Below are positions 52,899-60,738 of a stretch of DNA of 64,000 nucleotides, piece by piece (positions within the stretch are counted from its first letter, which is position 1; every line of letters starts with the position of its first letter). The notes below the pieces were generated by a model. The model made no database searches and had not been told where the DNA came from. It saw only the letters and a list, made by a program, of their open reading frames with translations. The stretch is from JBAXXL01 sp037127915 (GTDB taxonomy: Bacteria; Bacteroidota; Ignavibacteria; Kapaibacteriales; UBA2268), in assembly GCA_037127915.1 (NCBI GenBank), contig JBAXXL010000020.1, positions 1 through 64,000 of the forward strand. Direction: 5' to 3'. The position numbers were made by a program, and so were the translations under genes.

Positions 52899-53543
52899 TT
52901 AATGTTTTTTAGAGTGCCTGTATTTCTCTTGGATTTGTTTATGCAATGGATTAACAATTCTTTCCTCGAATAGTTTAAGTTGCTTTTTGTTTTCTGCAGA
53001 ACTTAATGAAAAGTTAATTTCTTCGTCATTTTCTCGGGATTTATCCTTTGGATTAATGATAAGGTAAAAACCAATGGCTGATTGATTCTTTCTTGGAGTT
53101 TCAACTACTACAGTATATAATACCCTTTGTTTATCAGAGTAGTAGAAAAACATTGGAGCCATATACACGTTTTTATCATATTCTGAATTACCAAAAATAG
53201 GATCATCTATCAGTGGATTCAATTCCGGATGAAGTTCTTTGAATTTCACAATTTCAGATAATAATTCTAATTTACTTACTTCAAACTTATAATATTCGAT
53301 ACTACTATATGAAATATGAGTAAAATTTGTTACAAATTTTACAAAAAAATATAAAAATATTATGATTACTAAAACAAGAATTATAATTTTATATTTTTTC
53401 TTAATCATTGTTTTTGATTTTCTTGGCAAATAGATTTTACCATTTCGATATAGTTGGAATTGCTCATTCCGATTAATGTCGTCTCCGTTCAATGAAGGCG
53501 AACCTTCTTGACTATCAAAATTCTTGATTTTCGATTTTTTCAT
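52899..53543 (-). CDS. Single-pass membrane protein of unknown function
   Basis: 214 residues, not recognised. One strong membrane helix (about 51-72, IIILVLVIIIFLYFFVKFV) separates a polar 45-residue N-terminus from a soluble part of about 140 residues with FYLIINPKDKSRENDEE and a Lys/His-rich end (HKQIQEKYRHSKKH). An alternative start at the methionine before IKKKYKIIILV (53408) would give a cleaner N-terminal anchor of 169 residues. There is no tight operon link; it is convergent with the SIMPL gene, and repeat-rich DNA lies upstream. Confidence 0.6.
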   Translation of the reverse strand: MKKSKIKNFDSQEGSPSLNGDDINRNEQFQLYRNGKIYLPRKSKTMIKKKYKIIILVLVIIIFLYFFVKFVTNFTHISYSSIEYYKFEVSKLELLSEIVKFKELHPELNPLIDDPIFGNSEYDKNVYMAPMFFYYSDKQRVLYTVVVETPRKNQSAIGFYLIINPKDKSRENDEEINFSLSSAENKKQLKLFEERIVNPLHKQIQEKYRHSKKH

Positions 53544-53640
53544 TCTTTATCTCACAAATTTGAGAAACTCAACAGAATTCTTATTCTAAATTAGGTAAAA
53601 CATTTTTATTATCCAAATAACCATGTTTATTTCACCCTTT

Positions 53641-53840
53641 CAGGGTTTGTTAGTCGTAAAACAATTTCCTTGCTACAAAAATTGCACCCGTTCCGGGTTG
53701 AAGAGCCGATTTCAGCATCTCAGGGTTTGTTAGTCGTAAAACAATTTCCTTGCTACAAAAATACCACCCGTTCCGGGTTAAAGAGCAGATTTAACCCTTT
53801 CAGGGTTTATTTGCCGCATAAAACAATCTCATTTTTCTAT
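53641..53840. repeat. 80 bp tandem repeat, two and a half copies
   Basis: The unit begins CAGGGTTTGTTAGTCGTAAA and recurs with an exact 80 bp period at 53641, 53721 and 53801; the last copy is partial. Each unit ends in TTTCAGG-type and CCCGTTCCGGGTT motifs that can pair locally (AACCC...GGGTT). It is not a CRISPR array, since the repeat is contiguous and has no variable spacers. Confidence 0.85.
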
Positions 53841-54185
53841 TCACGTTCAATCCTTTCAGGATTGGCGAAATCAATTACGAATTTCAAATTACGAATTACG
53901 AATGCGGACAGGTAACGAGGGTCCATACAAAAGAAGACACACGCAGTGCGTCTCCGCGTCTTTGCGGTGAATTCTTCTTTCTTTTTGCATCTCGACTTCG
54001 CTCGATGACCTACCTGTTCTTCCTATACCCTATACCCAAAACCCTATACCCATTTTGGAGGATGGATTACCGATTCGCGGAAAAGAAGACGTAGTATAAA
54101 TGTATCAAGGAGATTCCGGCTCGGAGGCCGGAATGACGGATTTTTTTTGGGAGATTTCGGCTCGGAGGCTGGAATGACGAAAGGA
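53841..54185. other. Repeat-rich intergenic DNA without a gene
   Basis: Contains CCTTTCAGGATTGG, simple runs such as ttacgaattacgaa and ctataccc-type repeats, and two copies of a G+C-rich phrase (TTCCGGCTCGGAGGCCGGAA at 54114-54133 and its diverged copy at 54156-54175), each followed by TGACGG/TGACGA. No coding potential is apparent. Confidence 0.65.
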
Positions 54186-55850
54186 TTATTTAGCAATCAA
54201 CTTCACGTTATCTGTGTTCCACCCTTTTTTAACAACAATGGGTTCCTTCAGATAATAACTTATTTCGGAAGGTTCGTAAGGCCAAGGTCTGCCGTTATCT
54301 ATTTTTTGATTGCCATTGGTGTCGAAGAATACGATTGCTGTATAGGATTCCGGGATGACATTATCTATTTTCCAGTTACCTAATGAATCCGGCTTAATAG
54401 TGTATTCTTTTGTTTTAGTACTGAGTTTGATAATCCAATTGCCGAATTTGTAATTATTAGTTTGAAGTGTACCGCTGACAGTTGAATAATCGGCTGGGTT
54501 AATAGTTTTGATAATAAATGTTTGCGCACTATCTTTCCCATAAGAGCCGTCAACTGACAATATCTTTTTCGGATTAAATTTGATAAAATACTCTGATGCT
54601 TGCTTTAAATCAATTGGAATGATTTTAATAATGTTCGGGTATTCAGCTGTAGCTAATTTGTAGCTCTGCATAACTGAATCTTTCGCTGAATAAATAGATA
54701 ACGAATTGCTAATTGAATCGACTATAATTGGGTAATTGAATTCAAATGTTAATGTATCGTTTGGATTAATTACGTTGGCGGGTTCCGCTTGAGCGAATTT
54801 CTCAAGTTTTGGAACTAAAGCCATTTTTGGGGATATAGCTGTAAAATTTACTTTCCTTGTAGAATCGTTAATGAAATTTCCAGCTGAATCAATTAATACA
54901 TTGCTGAAAATCGCCTGCCACATTTCATTAGTATCGAGAGCGGATTTAGTATAAATATAAAATTCATCAGGATTTTTCGGCGAATTAAAAAGGACAAAGT
55001 CTTTGTATTGCTTTGTTTTTTGCAAGTTTTCTATTGTAACAAGGTCTTGTTTGAACAGTCCTTTGGCAAACTTTTCCGATAATTGGATTTTATAAAGATT
55101 ATTGCTCTGGGGTTCGAATGAACTTATGCTTGGGCGAATAACATCAAATACACCTCCCATTCTCAAAACTGCGGTTGGTGCTTTTGCATTTTCTACTTTG
55201 TAATCTCTGCTCGCAGTTGAAAAACCGTCAGTATTAATATCATATATTCCATCTTTGAATTTGTCATCAATTGCGAATAAGCGATATTCTCCGTCTTTCA
55301 ACGCATTAACAGTAAAATCTCCGCTTGAGCCGAGAGGGATTATGTAATCGGGTTTTGTATGAGTAATATTCAATGTATCGGCTTTTATGCCGGTAAGTTT
55401 ATAAGCAAAAACATAAGAAGTAGTTGTCGGCATATAGACATTGCCGGTGATTTTGCCGGTATCAATTTTTGTTCCGCGCGAAAAAATAATAGCATAAGCC
55501 GCTTTGGGCTTATTGCCGACCATATCGGTATATTCAGTTCCCAATGTTAATGTGTATGTGATAGCCGGATTAAGTTCGTCTTTCAAATACAAAAATAATT
55601 TTTTCCTTTTCCATTTTGAGTCGAATTCAATTTTTGGAGTAATATAGATATTTTGAATAACAGTCTGTTTATTTGTATATTCACTAAAATTAATTTGGAG
55701 TTTATTATCTTTAAATTCGGTAGTCTGGTTGACCGGATAAGATGATACGACGGTAGGAGGCTGAGTATCTTTTGGTCCGCCGGATGGATTGTCGATAACA
55801 GCACATGATGTAATTGCGCAAATGATCAGGAAATAAACAAATTTCTTCAT
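54186..55850 (-). CDS. Lipoprotein with SbsA-like Ig (Big_5-type) domain
   Basis: 554 residues from the ATG at 55850; a TTG five codons upstream is a poorer start. The lipoprotein signal peptide ends in the lipobox AITSC (Cys about 16), followed by the phrase NPSGGPKDTQPPTVVSSYPVNQT, which begins an SbsA Ig-like domain (ITYTLTLGTEYTDMVGN). More beta-sandwich segments follow, and the C-terminus has a prealbumin/SdrD-like turn (VIPESYTAIVFFDTNGNQKIDNG). This architecture (SCA...PSGGPKDTxPP) is frequent in Bacteroidota and relatives; function is unknown, and a location on the outer membrane is inferred. Confidence 0.85.
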   Translation of the reverse strand: MKKFVYFLIICAITSCAVIDNPSGGPKDTQPPTVVSSYPVNQTTEFKDNKLQINFSEYTNKQTVIQNIYITPKIEFDSKWKRKKLFLYLKDELNPAITYTLTLGTEYTDMVGNKPKAAYAIIFSRGTKIDTGKITGNVYMPTTTSYVFAYKLTGIKADTLNITHTKPDYIIPLGSSGDFTVNALKDGEYRLFAIDDKFKDGIYDINTDGFSTASRDYKVENAKAPTAVLRMGGVFDVIRPSISSFEPQSNNLYKIQLSEKFAKGLFKQDLVTIENLQKTKQYKDFVLFNSPKNPDEFYIYTKSALDTNEMWQAIFSNVLIDSAGNFINDSTRKVNFTAISPKMALVPKLEKFAQAEPANVINPNDTLTFEFNYPIIVDSISNSLSIYSAKDSVMQSYKLATAEYPNIIKIIPIDLKQASEYFIKFNPKKILSVDGSYGKDSAQTFIIKTINPADYSTVSGTLQTNNYKFGNWIIKLSTKTKEYTIKPDSLGNWKIDNVIPESYTAIVFFDTNGNQKIDNGRPWPYEPSEISYYLKEPIVVKKGWNTDNVKLIAK

Positions 55851-55871
55851 TTTTCTACGAATCAATATAAT

Positions 55872-55896
55872 AAAAAGGCCGCTTACGTAAGCGGCC
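55872..55896 (-). terminator. Terminator of the initiator tRNA gene
   Basis: Read on the minus strand, the perfect 20 bp palindrome GGCCGCTTACGTAAGCGGCC is followed by TTTTT. It lies 12 bases beyond the tRNA 3' end. Confidence 0.85.
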
Positions 55897-55908
55897 GGTT
55901 ATTTTTTG

Positions 55909-55981
<73 letters not shown>

Positions 55982-56082
55982 AAATTATAATTCAAAATTA
56001 CGAAATTTTTAGCAAATAAACAAATTTTCGGAATAAATTTCTTATTTTTGCTTGAACAATATTTGGCAATAGAGGTGAATAT

Positions 56083-58287
56083 ATGAAGATTTCGTTACGA
56101 AAAGGTATTCTTTCCTTATCAATCATATCGACAGTACTAACTGCCGCTATAATTATACTACTCACAATGTTTTTTCAAAGCAGAATAATTAATTTGGCTG
56201 AAAGTGAAGTAGATAAATTGACAAAGAAAAGCATCAAGCAATTAAGTTGTGATTTATATGATATGTGCGCTTCTATTGATGAAGCTTCATCTTTAAAACT
56301 CAATTCAGCATTAAGATTATATCAGGATAAAGTCAGTAAATTAGGAGCGTATTCTATCAATCCTAATTTAACAAATACTGTTAATGCGAGGGACCATTTC
56401 GGCGAAGAAATGGGGACAAAAGCAATTCCATCTCTGACGCTGAATGGAGTTCCATTTACTCCGCTAACCGCGATGAGCCAAAAAACAGGTTTAGTGGATG
56501 ATCTGCAATCAATCTTTCCGACTACTAAATTTTCTGTTTATGAAAGATTGAATTCAGATGGAGATATGATTTGCGTTAGCTCAAATTTAGAGCATAAAAA
56601 AGGTGAGCGTGCTGTAGGAACTATGATTACAGCAATTAAAAAAAGCGGCAAAGCAAGTAAAATAATTATAAATATCTTAGCAAAAAAGGAATATCATAAT
56701 GTCTCGAGTTTCTTCAATGAAATGTACATTTCATTATATGTTCCAATAAAGAACTATAATGGCGATGTAATCGGTATGCTTCATATCGGCGATCCACTAA
56801 AGTCATATACAAGACTTCAGAATATGATTGATGATATTACGGTCGGTGAAACCGGATATGCTATTTTGATAAGCGGTGACCCATTTACACCCGGCTTGGG
56901 TGTTGTATCGAAAGGTGGAAAAGCAAATGGCAAAAACCTCTGGAGTGTTCGTAATTCGCAGGGTGTTTATCCCGTTCGAAATGGAATAAAAAATTCGAGA
57001 GCATTAGCCCAAACTTCTGAGGATAGTGTTTATATAGAGAAATATAATTGGGTTGACCCATCAGGTAAGGAATATCAAAAGGCGGCTTATAATATATACT
57101 ATACACCTTGGGAAGTGATGAGTTCAGTGACATTCTATGAATATGAAATGAAGCAGGCAAAAGAATTGATAATAGGGCAATTCAATAATCTAACATATTG
57201 GTCGTTAGGAGTTTCACTGGTTTTAGTTCTTGTTTTAGTATTTCTTGCTATTATTTTTACAAGGACTTTAGTAAAGCCAATTAACCATATAAAAGATTTA
57301 GCTATTATGATGGCGGATGGAAACATAGCCGAAGTCAATCTCCAACTCAAGGAAATTGAGCACGATGAATCGAAAATTGACTACCGGAACGAAATTCAGA
57401 CTTTGGAATTTTCGTTCAGCAAAATGATAAACAATCTTAGTAAATTAATATATCAAGTTCATAAAAGCGGGATTGAGGTTAGCAGTTCTACTGCTCAAAT
57501 CTCAGCCTCGGCTCGTGAATTGGAAGCGGCTGTAGCAGAAAATGCGGCGTCGACAAAAGAAGTTTCAGCAACGAGTAAGGTGATTGCCGATTCGAGTGAG
57601 AAATTGGCTCAACGGGCGGAAGGAATTTCGGATGAGATTTCCGGTACTGTTGAATTAGCGCGCGGAGGGCAGGACAATTTGCAATTGATGAACAATGCTA
57701 TGACTTCGATCGTTAGAGCGGCAGGTTCAATCTCAACAAATCTAAATAATATAAATAAAAAAGCAAATGATATATCGGGTATAATTAAAACTATAGATAA
57801 AATTTCGGATAATACTACTTTGCTATCACTTAATGCGGCGATTCAAGCTGAAAAAGCCGGTGACCAAGGTAAAGGATTTTCGGTAATTGCCCGTAAGATA
57901 AATGAATTGGCAGACCAAACCAATATAGCAACCAAGGATATCGAATTTATGGTTAAGCAGATGCAAAGTTCTGTTGCCGCAGGTGTGATGGAAATGGATA
58001 AATTTGGTAAAGAAGTGCAGAAAAATAGCGACGATATTTTCAATTTAGGGAATCACTTAGCTGAAATAATCAATAGAATTGGCGGGATATTACCGATAAT
58101 TGTCGATCTGAAAGAGAATATGCACTATCAAGCTAATGATGCTAACCAGATAAGCGAAGCTATTGAACAGCTCGATACTGCATCAAGGCAGACGAAGGAA
58201 GCACTACAGGAATTCAATAAAGTTGCTGAAAAGTTAAATCAATCAGCACAAGGTTTGCATAAAGAAGTTTCGGTATTTAAAGTTTAG
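56083..58287 (+). CDS. Methyl-accepting chemotaxis protein with Cache sensor (Wsp-type locus)
   Basis: 734 residues. TM1 (about 10-32); a large periplasmic double-Cache-like sensor (about 35-370, with GVPFTPLTAMSQKTGLVDDLQSIFP and VGETGYAILIS); TM2 (about 371-395, VLVLVLVFLAIIF); a HAMP-like region; and a cytoplasmic MCP domain with tip region SDNTTLLSLNAAIQAEKAGDQGKGFSVIARKINELADQT. It signals to the CheA encoded downstream. GAGGTGA precedes the ATG. It heads a six-gene run in the order of the Pseudomonas wsp genes, where WspA has this place; but WspA has a different sensor domain, so the stimulus may differ. A methylation-receptor NWETF tail is absent. Confidence 0.93.
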   Translation: MKISLRKGILSLSIISTVLTAAIIILLTMFFQSRIINLAESEVDKLTKKSIKQLSCDLYDMCASIDEASSLKLNSALRLYQDKVSKLGAYSINPNLTNTVNARDHFGEEMGTKAIPSLTLNGVPFTPLTAMSQKTGLVDDLQSIFPTTKFSVYERLNSDGDMICVSSNLEHKKGERAVGTMITAIKKSGKASKIIINILAKKEYHNVSSFFNEMYISLYVPIKNYNGDVIGMLHIGDPLKSYTRLQNMIDDITVGETGYAILISGDPFTPGLGVVSKGGKANGKNLWSVRNSQGVYPVRNGIKNSRALAQTSEDSVYIEKYNWVDPSGKEYQKAAYNIYYTPWEVMSSVTFYEYEMKQAKELIIGQFNNLTYWSLGVSLVLVLVLVFLAIIFTRTLVKPINHIKDLAIMMADGNIAEVNLQLKEIEHDESKIDYRNEIQTLEFSFSKMINNLSKLIYQVHKSGIEVSSSTAQISASARELEAAVAENAASTKEVSATSKVIADSSEKLAQRAEGISDEISGTVELARGGQDNLQLMNNAMTSIVRAAGSISTNLNNINKKANDISGIIKTIDKISDNTTLLSLNAAIQAEKAGDQGKGFSVIARKINELADQTNIATKDIEFMVKQMQSSVAAGVMEMDKFGKEVQKNSDDIFNLGNHLAEIINRIGGILPIIVDLKENMHYQANDANQISEAIEQLDTASRQTKEALQEFNKVAEKLNQSAQGLHKEVSVFKV

Positions 58288-58316
58288 TCAATTTCTATAA
58301 AAATTTGGTTTTGCTA

Positions 58317-58787
58317 ATGTTAGTAGTATTATTCGATATAGATGGTCAGAAATTCGGTATTGACTCCCAATATATAAAGGAGGTTATTCCGTATGTACAA
58401 TCTAATCCGGTGCTTTATGCACCGCCTTATATTATTGGTGAAATAATATATCAAGAAGAAGCCATTCCATTAATAGATTTGAATATGCTTTTTTCCGGCA
58501 ACCCTGCTGATGAATACTTTAGCTCTAGAATAGCAATTCTAAGATTGTTACATGAGCCGCAAGGTTTGAAAATAGCCCTATTAGCAAATAAAATGACTAA
58601 GACTGTAAATTGTGAGGATAATGAATTTGTTCATAATAATCTTGGTTCATATGAGGATTCTCTGTTCATAAATGTATTTAGAAAAGATGGGCTAAGAATT
58701 CAGATGACGGAAGTTGAAAAATTACTGCATAAAAAAGACTATATTGAATTACTGAATAAAATTTATGAAAATAAACCGGTTGCCTAG
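58317..58787 (+). CDS. CheW-type coupling protein 1 (WspB position)
   Basis: 156 residues from the ATG at 58317; a TTG four codons upstream is less likely. A single CheW domain: VVLFDIDGQKFGIDSQYIKEVIPY, APPYIIGEIIYQEEAIPLIDLNMLF, then ALLANKMTKTV. Couples the receptor to CheA. Its stop is followed immediately by the cheR start. Confidence 0.85.
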   Translation: MLVVLFDIDGQKFGIDSQYIKEVIPYVQSNPVLYAPPYIIGEIIYQEEAIPLIDLNMLFSGNPADEYFSSRIAILRLLHEPQGLKIALLANKMTKTVNCEDNEFVHNNLGSYEDSLFINVFRKDGLRIQMTEVEKLLHKKDYIELLNKIYENKPVA

Positions 58788-60002
58788 ATGCCATACAATT
58801 ATGAAGAAATCAAAGAATTAACCGCAAAGAACTTTGGAATTTCCACGAGTTCTTTGGGGGAATCTTTTGTAAAGGATTCTTTGGATAAATATTTAAGTAA
58901 GATTGATGAGCAAGACTCAACCGGAAAAATCACTACTTCGGAAAAGTTTTTGGACGATTTCTTCGAATATATCAAAGTTCCTGAAACTTGGTTTTTCAGA
59001 CAGCCGGAATCATTCGAATGTTTAAAAACTACTGTGCTGAAGAAGCTTCAGACCAAAGACGATAAAATCCGCATTCTCTCGATTCCTTGCTCTACCGGCG
59101 AAGAGCCGTATTCTATAGCGATGACTTTGGAATCAGCAGGAATAAACAAAGAGCGCTATACATTGGATGCCGCGGAGTTATCGGCAGTATCAATACTCAA
59201 AGCAAAAGAAGCTGTTTATGGTAAAAATTCATTCCGCCAAACACTTTCGAAGTCTGACCACGAGTTTTTCCAAAAAGAAGGACAATTGAATCGTGTTCGC
59301 GAGGACATTCGTGCGATTCCGAATTTTATTATCGGAAATTTACTACAGGCCAATTTTTTGAAAGGTGTAGAGAAGTACGATATAATTTTCTGCCGCAATT
59401 TGTTGATTTATTTCACCGATTCAGCGCGTAAAGCCGCAATTAATAAAATCAAAGAATTACTTGTGGACGATGGATTAGTTTTTACCGGATATTCAGAATT
59501 TGTATTCTTTTTACAAAATGGCTTTCACGATTTGGAGCAGAAATTGAGTTTTGCTTGTCATTTGGAAGATATAAAGAGGAAACCTGAAATTATCCCTCCT
59601 AAGAAAAAACCTAACTTTCAGAAGCCAATCTTAAGACCAACTGAACAAAGTAAAATCAAAAAAACTGAAGTTTTACCAAAGGAAGACGGCGCAGATAAAT
59701 CTTGGGAATTGGAGTTTTTGGCAAATGCCGGTGATTTGGAGGAAGCTAAGATATTGGCACAAAAAGTAATAGATGGTGATTCCGCAAATTCAAGAGAGTT
59801 GACAATTTGCGGAGCGGTTTTTTCAGCTTGCAATATGAATCCTGAAGCAATTACTTGCTTAGAACGCGCAATATACCTAAACCCCAACGAAGATGATGCT
59901 TTAATTCACCTTGCTTTGATATATGAGGATGCAGGTAAAAAGGAGCAAGCGGAATTACTAAAAAAGAGGATTCGGAAAATAAATGCAAAGGAGGCTCTGT
60001 AA
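58788..60002 (+). CDS. CheR-type chemoreceptor methyltransferase with C-terminal TPRs (WspC position)
   Basis: 404 residues. The CheR N-domain precedes the SAM-binding domain: PETWFFRQPESFE, LSIPCSTGEEPYSIAMTLE (SAM motif I), DAAELS and YDIIFCRNLLIYF. After a Lys/Pro-rich linker (about 265-300), two to three TPR-like helices follow (FLANAGDLEEAKILAQKVI, NPEAITCLERAIYLNPNEDDALIHLALIYEDAGKKEQAELL). WspC of Pseudomonas has the same CheR-TPR build. It methylates glutamates on the adjacent MCP using S-adenosylmethionine. No gap to the upstream gene and 4 bp before the next start. Confidence 0.93.
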   Translation: MPYNYEEIKELTAKNFGISTSSLGESFVKDSLDKYLSKIDEQDSTGKITTSEKFLDDFFEYIKVPETWFFRQPESFECLKTTVLKKLQTKDDKIRILSIPCSTGEEPYSIAMTLESAGINKERYTLDAAELSAVSILKAKEAVYGKNSFRQTLSKSDHEFFQKEGQLNRVREDIRAIPNFIIGNLLQANFLKGVEKYDIIFCRNLLIYFTDSARKAAINKIKELLVDDGLVFTGYSEFVFFLQNGFHDLEQKLSFACHLEDIKRKPEIIPPKKKPNFQKPILRPTEQSKIKKTEVLPKEDGADKSWELEFLANAGDLEEAKILAQKVIDGDSANSRELTICGAVFSACNMNPEAITCLERAIYLNPNEDDALIHLALIYEDAGKKEQAELLKKRIRKINAKEAL

Positions 60003-60006
60003 GCAA

Positions 60007-60738
60007 ATGGAAGAAACATATTTAAATAGCCACAAAGAACTTTTGGATAGAGAATTTACACCCGAATTACAGGAAATTTGGAGTGCGGAAGTTGCCGAAA
60101 AAGTTACCAATATTGAATTGAAAACCCTATCCTTTGTTGTGTTTAAACTTGGAGGTGAATGGTTCGGTTTAGATGTGGATTGCTTTAGAGATGTAGTTTC
60201 ACCTCGCTTGGTCCATAGCATTCCAGGACGAAAAACCGAATTTTTAGAAGGGGTGGTAAATATAGAGGGTGAATTGATGATGAAGGTGAACCCAAATAGT
60301 ATATTGGGTTTGACGCAGAATCCCGAATCCGCAAAGATTGGAAAATTTATGTTATTAGAGCACGAAGGTGATAGCTTTGTTATTAAAGCCGATGAGTTTG
60401 CCGGAGTGGAAAAATTAAGTAGTAATCAGATTGTAAAAGCACCGGCATTGAATAATATTGAGTTTCACCAAGCGATTTCAGAACTAACCAAAACGCATAT
60501 TGAATACACCGATATTCACGAGCAATTTGCTGTAAATAAAAGTGCTGAGAGTGAAGAAACAAATGCTGAAGTAGAAAAAAACACAGTGATATTGGGAATA
60601 TATAAAAGACAGCAAAATCTTCAAAATAAGCTGACAATTGAAGAAACGGATGCTGATCTTACAGTTAGTGAAATGACAATCGGTATAATTTGGGAACGAA
60701 GATTTTTTGAATTGTTAAAATCAAATTTTAAATGGTAA
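60007..60738 (+). CDS. CheW-type coupling protein 2 (WspD position)
   Basis: 243 residues from the ATG at 60007, chosen for the AAAGGAGG Shine-Dalgarno 11 bases upstream; an earlier in-frame ATG at 59983 lies inside cheR and overlaps that site. The CheW domain occupies about 30-170 (VVFKLGGEWFGLDVDCFRDVVSP, HSIPGRKTEFLEGVVNIEGELMMKV). A C-terminal extension (about 175-243) is rich in Glu and Lys and has no known domain. WspD is likewise a CheW with extra N-terminal sequence. Its stop overlaps the next start (TAATG). Confidence 0.85.
   Translation: MEETYLNSHKELLDREFTPELQEIWSAEVAEKVTNIELKTLSFVVFKLGGEWFGLDVDCFRDVVSPRLVHSIPGRKTEFLEGVVNIEGELMMKVNPNSILGLTQNPESAKIGKFMLLEHEGDSFVIKADEFAGVEKLSSNQIVKAPALNNIEFHQAISELTKTHIEYTDIHEQFAVNKSAESEETNAEVEKNTVILGIYKRQQNLQNKLTIEETDADLTVSEMTIGIIWERRFFELLKSNFKW

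Noticed and set aside
53641..53840. Possible CRISPR array
   Set aside because: The repeat is contiguous with an 80 bp period; there are no unique spacers of 30-40 bp between short repeats, and no cas genes are near.
53670..53915. Plus-strand reading frame of 81 codons
   Set aside because: It lies across the 80 bp tandem repeats; its apparent length is a by-product of a repeat lacking stops in one frame.
54147..54383. Plus-strand reading frame overlapping the end of the Ig-like lipoprotein gene
   Set aside because: It is antisense to a well-supported lipoprotein and begins in repeat DNA.
55872..55896. Palindrome as a transcription-factor operator
   Set aside because: It is followed by TTTTT just after the tRNA 3' end, which is explained better by termination.
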